Positions 39,101 through 50,800 of a stretch of DNA of 64,000 nt are shown here, piece by piece. The DNA comes from Nymphaea colorata. Lineage: Eukaryota; Streptophyta; Magnoliopsida; Nymphaeales; Nymphaeaceae. Position 1 is the first letter of the stretch, and each line of letters opens with the position of its first letter. The stretch covers positions 9,126,001 through 9,190,000 of the forward strand of contig NC_045150.1 of NCBI RefSeq assembly GCF_008831285.2. Direction: 5' to 3'. The notes beneath the pieces are model-generated. The model made no database searches. It worked only from the letters and a program-made list of their open reading frames with translations, and was not told the DNA's origin. A program made the position numbers and the translations under genes.

Positions 39101-42100
39101 TGCTCTCGAGTTCAAATCTTCTCATTTACTTGAATTCTATAAATCCCATGGTATTGTACCACATTTTACATGCCCTCACACATCTCAACAAAATGGTGTA
39201 GTTGAACGAAAACATCGCCATTTGTTGGATGTAGCCTGCACAATCATGATTCATTCTCATATGTCTTCCGAATTTTGGGAGATGCAATTCTAACCGCATG
39301 TTACCTCATAAATAGAATGTCATCATCTTCCATAGACAACAAGATACCAATTCAAATTCTCTACCCAAATAGAGTTTTATTTTCTTTACCCCTACGTATA
39401 TTTGGGTGCACATGCTTTGTACATAAACTTGGTCCCAATCGAGATAAATTAGTTGCGCAAGCAAGTAAATGTGTGTTTGTGGGATCTCTAAAAATCAACA
39501 AAGGTATCGATGCCTAGATCCTACATCTAATCGAGAGTTTGTCAATGCCGATGTAACCTTTCTCGAGTCGTCTCCATTTTTTCCTGCAAGTCCTTCATAT
39601 TCAAAGTCTGAGATGCCATCTTCTGTTCCACTTCCAATTCCTCCAATTCCACTTGAGTCCCTTCCTTTTTCATCATCACCCACCTATTCCACTCCCTCCA
39701 TTCCACGGTTTAAAGATCCTCCTCTCACATATTCAAGAAGAAATCCATCATCTAATGACCCTGCACCATCTTGCTCTCGGGAGGTAAGTAGTTTTGAATT
39801 ACATGACATGTCTGAGTGTTCCCTTGATGCTTCTGTTCCTGATGAACTACCTATTGCACTACGTAAAGAGTTAGACAATGCACAATTCATCCTCTTTTTA
39901 AGTTTGTTAGTACAGCTCATGTAGGAGATCATATGTGCAAATTTATTGATGTTTTGTCAGCTACATCCATTCCTATTTCACATGAACAAGCTATGTTGGA
40001 CTCTAGATGGATTCTCTAATATCTCGTCACACTTGGGATCTCGTTGAACCTCCTTCTGGGGGCAGATATTGTTGGCTCGAAATGGGTATTCACTATCAAG
40101 TACAACTCAAATGGTACAGTTGAGCGCTACAAGGCACGCTTGGTAGCAAAAGGGTACACGTAGACATATGGTATTGACTTCTTTGAAACTTTCTCTCATG
40201 TGGCACATTTGGGCACTATACGACTCATTATATCTGTTGCAGTTCATTATGGTTGGAACATGTACCAACTCGATGTTAAAAATATCTTTACTTAACTGAA
40301 GTGGTTTATATGCAGCAACCACCCGGCTTTGAGAAACAAGGAGAGTGTACCAAGGTATGTTTGTTAAATAAGGCTATATATGGTTTGAAACAGAGTCTCA
40401 AAGCACGGTTTCAGAAGTTGTGTGACATTGTGTCTAAGTTTGAGATCACCTTTAGATCATTCATTGTTCATAAAAAGGACTTCAAGAGGTATAGTTGTTA
40501 TGGTGACATATGTGAATAATATTATTTTAACTGGTGACAATGAACAAGAAATACAAGACACAAAGAAGTATTTACAACAGCATTTTGTTACTAAAGATCT
40601 TGGCTCTCTACATTACTTCTTGGGGATTGAAGTGAAAAAAAGTAAAGAAGGTCTATTCCTTTCTCAAAGAAAATATGCTATTGATTTGCTACATGAAACA
40701 GGTATGACTGGAACTAAACCAGCATCTATTCCTATGAATTCTCGCACTCACTTATATGATGACAAATCTGAACCTATTGATTGCAAATCATATCGGTCTC
40801 TCATTGGAAAGCTACTATACGTAACAAACCTGATATATCCTTTGCTGTGGGAAAACTAAGCCAATTTATGGATAAACCAAGAAAAGCCCATTGGGATGCA
40901 GCCATGTTATTATTGAAATTTATAAAAGGCTCCCCTGAAAATGGTCTATTATTTAGAAAAAGCACTTCACTTCAGATAGAAGTTTATTCTGATGCAGATT
41001 ATGCAGGCTCAATTGATGACAGAAAGTCCACTACGAGATTTTGTATCTTTGTTGGTGGCAACTTAGTCTCTTGGAAAAGTAAAAAGCAAGTTGTTGTTGT
41101 TCGATCTAGTGCAGAGTCAGAATATCGAGCCATGGCCCAAACAGCTACTGAAATCACATGGGTGAGAGGCATGCTAGAAGGTATTGGAATTCAGATAGAA
41201 TTGCCTATAAAAATGCAATGTGATAATAAAGCGGCTACTTATATAGCAAATAATCCGGTCTTCCACGAACGGACCAAGCATATTGAAGTTGATTGTCATT
41301 GCATTAGAGACTTGGTCCAAGCAGGAATTATTTCTACTGAGTATGTTGCTTCTGAAGATCAACCTGCACATATATTTACCAAAACTCTTCCAATATCCAA
41401 TTTCATGAAGTGTTGTAGCATGCTGAGCATGATAGAGATCTATGCTCCAGCTTGAGGGGAGTGTTAAGGAAACGTGTTGCTTTGGTATTTAAAGTTTCAT
41501 GTATTTTGGAATTTAATATTAGGTAGCTTTCTGAATTTTTAAAATTTTGTTGGACTCTTTATGTAAAGGGTTAAACATAACTCTAATCCTTATTTAGTCT
41601 AATGGAAAAGGAGCAGCCGACAGATTGATGACTGCTACCTATTCTCTCCTCCTTCCTCACGTTCTTCTCTTCTCCCTCTTCTCCACCTCTCCACGCAACA
41701 TACACCAAAAAAGGAAAATGGCAAGTTGTTTCTGCACACACAATCTGTAACTTGAGCACCCCAAAACTTGATATCCAGGTACAGCTTAATACTCCATGAG
41801 AGGGTAGATCACACAGTGAAAATGAACCTTTAGTCAATAGTCATCTAACATACCAAACAGCCAATGTAGGGAAGTACTAAACAAAAATCATATGAAAACA
41901 ACATACATGTTAGAGTTTAGATGTCAAGAAGGTGCAATTCCAAGAAGGAAAATCTAAAGATGTGAACTTACTTGAGATTCAGCAATAGTTAGAACCATAG
42001 GTAATATCATTGGTTGCATAACCATGTTTCTAAGCTCTGCACAAAGAGGTGGTAGCACCTGCATGCGACAAGAATGTATAATTTCGTCATATCATGAGAA

Positions 42101-45100
42101 ATTGTAGAATCAAGCCTTGCAATATTTGTTAAACTAACTAACGCAAAGACATCCACGCACCTACAAGATGAACAAATTATAGCAACTTGCTACATTAAAA
42201 AAGTCAGTCAATCCCAACCCATGAATCTATGAAGGATAACTAAATTTGGCACTTCCATAGAGACCATGTCACAGGTGTAGGTACAAAAGAGTGACGCAGA
42301 ATTTTAAGAAGCACGCACACACAAAAAGAGAGAGAGAGAGAGAGAGAGAAAGATTAATCCAGAAAACATGAACATTCTACAGGAAAAACCAAGTTATATA
42401 AAAATCAGTTGTCAGTATAGCATAGGTAGGCATGGTAAAAAAAAAAAAGCCGAATGCAGACCTTATACCGTAGTACTCGGATGTCAAAATCCTTCCACAT
42501 CTCTGATAATGCTTTTAGAAACTCAGATTTCTGCATGTTATCCCTTTCCTGACATGGAATCATTTATTAATTAGTGGTCTTCTTTTACATAAAATGTATT
42601 CTTTGAAATGCACAAAGTCAAAAATTAGTAGAAAATGGGCTTACAAGCATATGGTCCAAGAAGCGAAGAGCACGCAACCTGGTATCATCCCGGAAGAATG
42701 GAGACACTAAGAGACAAGAATGAGAAATTCAACAAAAAGAATTATGTAATGAAACAGAACAGATCCGCAAAACTACAGTCATTCCCTTAAACATACAAAA
42801 TGCATGATCTTGAAAATAAAGCAACATAAGTCATCTGAAATTTAGGTGTTACTTAAACATGGCAGATCGATATACAGCTTAATGCTTACCAAATTCCCTA
42901 ATGCTATAGAAACCCTAAACCGACCAAATTGAAAGGTTGCCTTGCTTGGATGATCAAGGTGTCTTACTGAAGCAACGAACAGATATGGGGAATTATGACA
43001 ACCAGAATGATGGAGGATGCAGAAACATGCACTAAACAGATGTCAAAAAGACCATAAGCAGAAATGCGCTCAACGAAAATAAGAAAAATATCAAATGAGT
43101 TTTTGAAGCTCCAAACATTTCTAACGTAAGAACATAGGTGGAACAAAAAGAAACGTGAAAGTTTGGCAGTGATATGTTCCTAGAAATGTTTCATGTAATT
43201 CCCTCCTGTCCCTTCAAATGGTGGTGCACACTACGCAACACACATTGAATCTATTTCCTCATCTCCTAACAGTAGGGATGATTTCTTCATATCCAACTGA
43301 CCACGCATATTCTCTTGGTTCTTTCGAGTAATAAGGACAAATAATAACAATTTATAAATTGCATTAGTGATCAAAATAATAGGGATTACAGTAACAGGTC
43401 AGGCAAAGACAAGGCCAAACAGTGGCAAGCAGTCAGGCAGACAAGATGTACCAACATGGCTGTCAATTATTTGTCAGCGTCATGTGCAAACACCATCCTT
43501 CACAACAAGTACATGTTTTGACCAACTTGAGCACTTGTCAGATGATAGATGCCAGCTAATGATGGCATGATGCAAATTTATTTCCAAATGATCATACCAG
43601 ATAAAGGTGATAATAAAATCATATTAATTGAAAGATCAATCATGGACAGATTGCTTTCAGAACAACAACGAAGGAAAAAAAAAAGCATCAATTGTCATGC
43701 AGCAAAAGAAAATCCAATCCTAACAATAGAAAATTACTCCAGCCTAAACCAGGAAAGTCAAAAGCATAGCATAACTGCATATGCAACCATTTTATGGTAT
43801 AACTAGTTGATCTTCCAGTAAGATAACCCTAATCATATCAGATGTCTACAATTTATAATTCTTCCTCATGTCAGCCAAGTATACCTGTCAAACAGGCATG
43901 GAACCGCTGTCCATGAATTCATCTATATTTCTCTTCCAATCACAAGAGTTCCAATGCAGGCTGCACTTGCTATTTTATTTATAATTCCCAATGTCATGGG
44001 CGTACTGTGTTTTCTAATGTCCTTGTCTTAACAAGGTAACTTAGCTCTAACAAAAACAAATTTCAAGTTCCAAACTATTTGTTAAATGTCCTTAATAGTT
44101 GTTCAGAATCTTTCTGCAATATTAGGAAGTTAAAATCTGTGTTTTAAAGTTTATCTTATTTTATTTGGACTGATATTGTAATTTTTGTTACCGCCAGCCC
44201 TAATCTCTTTTATCTTTGAGATTAGGGTAAAGTTAATTCAAAAATTACGCACTCTCTCTCTGGTCGTATCACTACTTATGAAAGTTCAATCTTCGTGCCA
44301 ACTACATGCATCACATCGACATCCATTTCTGTCCATGTGGCATAGCATAAAAGGCTCACAACATCAAATGAAATGACCTTCCTGCATTGCATTACAAGAC
44401 AGATGGAATACCAATACTGCAATACATGTTGATTGTTGACAATGAATTGTTCAGGCTTCACCCTTTGCAACAAAGAACAAGAGAAGACAAAACAACTTTT
44501 CTCTTGGCTACCAGCACAATTATTTCATTCTACACAAGGTATTATACTGTCTTTGGACTTCACAATAAGAGTAATAAAAGCAATTTTACAAACATTCAAC
44601 CAATAGCATATGGGTATTCAAGGGATCCTACAAATGCAGAGAAGTCTCAATTCTGTGAGGCTAAAATGGTCAAACAGTTCTCTAACCTGAGAACCACCAT
44701 TAAAGCAATTTGATTGCAATGATTCAGTTAAATAGTTACATTTTAGTCTAAAAGCTTAAAATGAGAAATGAAACATTCTTTGGTAAATCGGCAACCAAGA
44801 ACAAATGCACTTATCATACCTAAATATGTTGGGTGCAATTTTAATTCCATGATTATAGAATTGTCCATCATGGGATGCATATTCTTGTACGAGCTAATTG
44901 AGCATAAACTAGAATAAGACGGCACCTGTGAAATCCAAGGCAGTGGGTCGGGAAAGACTGTCAACAGCTAGCATTCTCTGAAGATCACCAACAAGATCAG
45001 GTGGAATGCTTGAGAAAACATCATGAGATAGATACATCAACCGATTCATATACTGCAAGTACGATACAACAATGAGAAAATGCCTCATAAAAACATATAC

Positions 45101-47767
45101 AGTACCACATGTAACAAAATAAAAGGGAAATGCTAAATTAAATCATCTGATCAAAATTTCAAGTGTATTTCATGATTGTTTCCGCACTGTAGAAGGGGCA
45201 ATTCCAATCCTCGTAGGCTCATACAAAATTTTCACCCATTCATAGCAAAAGAGCAAAGTAGCAAATCCTTTAACGTGCAAAATTAGCAAGACATGAATGG
45301 ATCTGCACCTTACTTCACATCCACATCTCAGGAAGGACCACTGGGAAGTCAATAAGAAATTACGTCTCACTAGGTTGTCAAAATAAAATGGCACAAAGGT
45401 TGAGCAATATATGAAAATATGAGAAAAAATGGGGATCATGGTGCTCCTGGAAATTGGAATAAAGAAGCAGCAGCAAGGCTAACTTGGAACATGAAAATTA
45501 TAAAAGAACAATAATGGTGCCTGAGAATCTCAATTAACTCATAAACAGCTAGATTAAGTTAATATTACGAGATAAGTAATGTCCTATTGACATGCATTTG
45601 ATAAACGGTTCTGAATTGCTTTCGTTCACTTAAATCTAGAGTAGAGCATTATTTGCCCATGTACCAGACTGACCTCTGAACATGTACTATGAGCTTGATG
45701 GTAACAGCAAAGAAGGAAATATACACATAGATACACCTTTTACTTCCCAGATTCAGTTTCCCGAGTAGCAAACACGTTGAGAGCACTATATACACATAGA
45801 TGCATTTTTTACTTTGCATATTCAGCTTCCTGAAGTAACACCAAACAACGGAAAAAGAATAACCACTAGATTTGAAAAACGAACAAGCAAACAAAGAGGG
45901 TCCCAACAAGTACAAGGTTCCTTCTTACCATCTTAACATTGTTATTGCAGTCTAGGAGGGGCTTGTGTGCCAACAAATGATATGCAACACATGCAAGACT
46001 GAATATATCAGCAGCACATCCAATTTGTGTGTCTTTGTTGCGTACTAGTTCTGGAGCAATGTAATTTAGAGAAGGTTGAAGCGGAAGCATGGAATCCTCA
46101 ATGTCATACTCCTACAAAATAAAATAAGACAAAAAATATCCAAATAAGAATTAGTAAGCATATATGATCTCAACAGTGTATGAGTTAGTTAAGAGATGTC
46201 CTGTCTGACTAAGTAATTTTATGTGTCAATGCAACAGAAAAATAGCAGAGGACATGTGCCATCACCCTAACCATATGCATGTTTGCTAAATGAGAAGACC
46301 ACATAAAACCACCTGGACCAAAATAGCAGAACCGCCTTACTAGTTACTAGAGTTAAAGAAAAAGGAACACTAAAATTACATAGAGAAAAGTAAACTGCCA
46401 CTGAAACATATCATTATAGAAACCACAACATGGCAAACGTCAACGGCAAATCCAAACCAATTAGCATGACAAGTTTTACCATCTTCTATACCATGTCAAA
46501 CAGATATTTCTTTTGGACTCTCATTTTCTGTCATGTTGTATGCTAATCATATGAAAACCTGATTAAACTGGAACGAACCTATTTCTAAGCAGTATCCGCA
46601 ATTATGTGTTTGGCAACTCATGCCAAGCAAATTTGTCAATGCAAATTCTGTTCATATATGCCTGTTGAACAAAAGAAACCCCATGCATTGTAACCACGAG
46701 CATATTGGTTTCATTTTTCATAAAGTTATGCCAAACAGTAAAAACAAAGAAAAACTAATTTGCACAATTTGAAGTTTTGAACACAACACTATCAAACTGT
46801 AGGTAAAGTTGTGAAGAGGTACCAACAACCTATTCAAAGCAGCTTATTTTCCCTTCTTGCATCTGCAAGAAAAAATGTCTTCCCCTCTCGAGTATAGTTA
46901 CAAGAATGAGAAGGAGTAATGATGGTAAATTTATTTAGCAGGACATATGATTTGTACAAGAACAGAAAAAACATGTTATGAAAATTTGACAAGGCCATTT
47001 ACAACTTCCAAAGGAGCAATGTTGGCATTATCTGTTACATTATGCATAAAATATTTCCAGTAGCCAGGACATCAGTCATGGCAGATATTCATAATCACAT
47101 TCACTAAAAAAATTTGGAACAAATATTGATGAAGTACCATGAGCTACTCACCGCATAGTGAAAAGATTGTATGGTAGTTGAATCACCCGAATTCTGATCT
47201 GCAGGAATGGCAAAGCCAAATCCCCCAAGCTTCCAAGCTCCACTGGAAGTGATAAATACTGCCTGGTATAACAAAAACCCATCAAATGTTAACAGCATAT
47301 ATGAATCATCGAATCAGAGTAAAAGTTACTTGGGAAAAAATAAATCAGAAAACAGAATGATTTATTTAATTCAAAATGAAAAACAAAAATGAGAAGAAAA
47401 TACAAATACTAGAAAAAAATTAATTCAAAGAATTAAGAATTCAACAGAAAGAACAATTAGGAGATACAAATAGGTAAATAACAATGCTCAGAAAAAATAG
47501 TATTTGCAGATTAGAATCTTAAAAAATAGAAAAAAAGTGTCTAGAAAGTACAAGACTACCATAATGGATATCTAAAGACCGAAAATCAGTTACCATAAAA
47601 TCCACGATAGGAGGTGGAGAGAGAGAATGATGGGAAGGTGCTAGCTATACCTGGGAACTGCTCTCAGAAATCACAAGTTTCGGACAAAAAACATAATAAG
47701 TAAGCAAATGGACAATCTCCAACATATTCCAAACAAACTTAAATAACAACAAAAACTGGAAGACAAT

Positions 47768-47803
<36 letters not shown>

Positions 47804-50800
47804 GATATTCTTGCTAAACATGCACCTGATCTTTTTTGAAATATGTCACACTCATATCCCCCATTTATGATTACTAATCAAACACATTAGGTGGGCCTAT
47901 GAGGTGGCCCTCCAAAAAGGCCTAGGTAGGCTAAAAAAGCAAAAATGGTATACAAAAGGAAAAAAGGCAGGAAGGAAGAAGAGGGAGAGAAAGAAAATGA
48001 GAAGGCAAAAAAAACAGAAGAAAAAGAATGGAAAAAAAGTAAAAGTAGAAGAAGAAGCCGAAAATAGAAGGAAAAGACAAAACCTTTTTTCACTGAGGTG
48101 ACTAGGTGGGGCAGCCTAGATGAAAGGTGAGTGCCTAGGGCCTGGCTGTGCTTATGCAGGTGGCTAGGCAAACATTAGACTACTAAGCACATGCGTGACA
48201 TAGCAGGAAAGTGTGGAGGAGTTAAATTATAACAATAGCACTGGGAATTATAAGAAGCAGGATTCAATTACACTGCTTTTCGCATAGGCACCTGGCAACT
48301 TAGAAGTTAGAACTTACCCCCTAATATTCTTGCTAAACATGCACCCGATGTCTGTTGAAATATGTCAGACTCATATCCCCCACTTATGCTTAGCAATCAA
48401 ACGCATTAGGTGGGCCAGGAGGTGGCCCTCCAAAAAAGCCTAGATGGGCTAAAAACGGTATATAAAAGGAAAAAGACAGGAAAGAAGAAGAGGGACAGAG
48501 AATATGAGAAGGCAAAAAAAAGAAAAAGAGAAGAAAAAGAATGGAAAAAAGGTAAAAGTAGAAGAAGAAGAAGAAGAAAATAGGAGAAGAAAAAGACAAA
48601 ACCTTTTTTCACTGAGATTACTAGGTGGGGCAGCCTAGACGAAAGGTAAGTGCCTAAGGCCTGGGTGTGCCTACGCAGGTGGCTAGGCACACGTTGGACT
48701 ACTAAGTACATGTGTGACATAGCAGGAAACTGTGGAGAAGTTGAATTATTAACAATGGCACTGGAAATTATAAGAAGCAGGATCGGTTACACTGCTTTTA
48801 GCATAGGCATCTAACAACTTAGAAGTTAAAACTTACCTCACTAAACCTCAAATTTAATGGTAGAGAAAACCAGCAAAATAATTGTACACTTAATAAAAGA
48901 GGAGAATGGAAGCTTCGACTTGATCAGGAAATATTTCCTATCTATGCGGTCAACATCTCTACAGGATGACAACCATGATTCATCATCACATGATTTTTTC
49001 AAGGCAAAAGCTTGCCCCAGACATATTGCAATTTGCAACATAAATTGGAAGATAAGTGCAATTATTATATCCATATTTATCTCTCAGCTTCCAACTATCA
49101 GTTTACAGCAGGGTGATTGACCACACCAGTCATTGCCCTCAAACTATTCCAGAGTAAAACAAGAAGCTCGTCCTTCAATGCTTCCATTGAATGATCATGC
49201 ATCAAAAAATATGTGGCAAAATCTTTTGGTTATATCTCGATCTATCAATTCCATCCTCTTCTCAATAAAGGACTTAATGTCAGAGAACATACAAGCACAT
49301 GAAATGGCCTCGATACACAAAAACCTATGTAACATAGGCAAGTGATAATGGCTGGTGTACCCATGTTGGTCTGCCAATTTTTAAACGTGGGTATGTTAAA
49401 CCAACTAGGTACATGGTACACCTTGGATCTGGTCCAATTCACACCCAACTTGATCCAAAACTTTAATGTAAGGGCATTATCATTCACTCTCTTTCCTCCT
49501 TAACTCCCAAGGGGGTCTTCTGCACAGATGCATCATGTATGAACTTGTGAATAATTTTGCTTCTATTTTCCGGAGCCATGCATGAAGCTACACACACACA
49601 TATATATATATAAATGGTACCCTGTATCTGCAATTTTTTCAAATTGCTGCATCCAAACTTTCACAGTGCATGAGCCGTCCAGGACTATTGAACTAAATGT
49701 TCACAGATTCAGTTGGCCCATAAGCATTTTTTTTTAGTGTAAAGCTATTCCTTAGATACTTGAGCACATGATGCCTTCAACAAAGGTCACTAAAAAAGCT
49801 AAGTGTGTTTATGCTTTTCCTATCATGTGTCTTATTATCCTGGTGTATAAGCTCATAGAAAGACACCTGTTATGAAGATAAAAAAAAGTTATTAAATGAT
49901 GTACTTTAATGGTTTTACACCTTAGACATTCACTATTTGTCTTTTGTTTATGTCATAAGACTCATAACACTAAAATTTAGGTTGATAACTCTCTAAGTCA
50001 TTGGGTCAACCCTTAGACCCAGAAGCCAGTAGTCAAGTGACTCAATCCCAAGTAAAAAGGTTGACCAACCATGCACACTTATCATTTTGATCAGTTAGTT
50101 ATTCATAGATTTATTAATTAGAAAGTTCTGTACCAACACTAAATTTGTGCTCTGCCATTTGAAGGAGGCGTTAAGTTTAATAATATTTTAGAATTCTCAG
50201 GAATTAAGCGAGCAAAAGTGCATAGACATCCAAGGTACAAAACACGGAAATACCTACTACAAGGCAGGAAAGAAACGCAATAAAAAAAAACTTTCATGCC
50301 TCAACCCAAAAAAAAAATTGCAAAACTAATGTGACAACAGTACAAAAACTTTTGACAGCAGACCACCATAGTCCAGTCAAGCAAAAGCAACACAATGCAA
50401 TACATGACAAATTAGGAGACAATGAAAAAAATATATATTTTAATTGCCTAATAATAAACTACGCATTCACACATGCTCAGAAGCATGCATGTATGAGAGT
50501 CCCACACACAGCTCATAGGGACTCACAGCTGATAGTTGAAGCAGCAAATGACTAACCAAAAGCAGCTATTACATGAAAAATGAACCAAAAACTAAATCGA
50601 GGCATGATATCCAGTGGCAACGAATAAGGATTACCTCAGGTGATATGGCCCTGTGAATCAGTTTGGCATGGGTATGCAGAAATTCTAGAGATTCTGCAAC
50701 TTGAAGTAGGCCATGCTTGATCTCCAACTGTCCCATTTCCTACATGAAATGGAGGTTATTTAGCACCTAAAAGATGGTTCTGCAAAAGAACTATTCATTA

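Larger units (their letters stand above)
33204..41455 (+). pseudogene. Element A gag-pol, degenerate and split by element B
   Basis: The gag start ([12 protein letters not shown]) at 33204 soon meets a stop. Capsid-like fragments in different frames follow to 33830 (for example [13 protein letters not shown]). After element B come a zinc knuckle ([14 protein letters not shown], near 38060), a protease motif ([11 protein letters not shown], near 38370), a pre-integrase and integrase region (38451-39500), reverse transcriptase (40080-40860) and RNase H (40860-41455, [16 protein letters not shown]). Several stops and frameshifts break it. The reverse transcriptase catalytic YVDD reads YVNN near 40510, so even without the stops it should be inactive. 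Confidence 0.9.
32342..41700 (+). mobile_element. Copia element A (old, outer), interrupted by element B
   Basis: A complete but decayed Ty1/Copia insertion, antisense to SCYL2. The LTRs are 32342-32567 and 41462-41700, flanked by the 5-bp duplication TACAC (32337-32341 and 41701-41705). The primer-binding site TGGTATCAGAGCC (32568-32580, initiator-Met tRNA) follows the left LTR. The LTRs differ by about eight substitutions plus 4-bp and 9-bp indels. Element B sits inside its gag region, so without B the element is about 5.3 kb. Domain order gag, protease, integrase, reverse transcriptase, RNase H is that of Copia. Confidence 0.95.
31149..41971 (-). other. SCYL2 intron 8, expanded by nested Copia elements
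   Basis: This intron is 10.8 kb between the exon ending AESQ and the exon starting DRNEFEL. The donor GTAAGT and the CAG acceptor are intact. Removing element A and one copy of its target duplication leaves about 1.5 kb, similar to the other introns of this gene. The remaining sequence is unremarkable AT-rich intron. Confidence 0.9.

Noticed and set aside
32342-41700. SCYL2 as a broken gene because of a 9.4-kb insertion
   Set aside because: The insertion is wholly within intron 8, the flanking splice sites are intact and all 14 exons join in frame.
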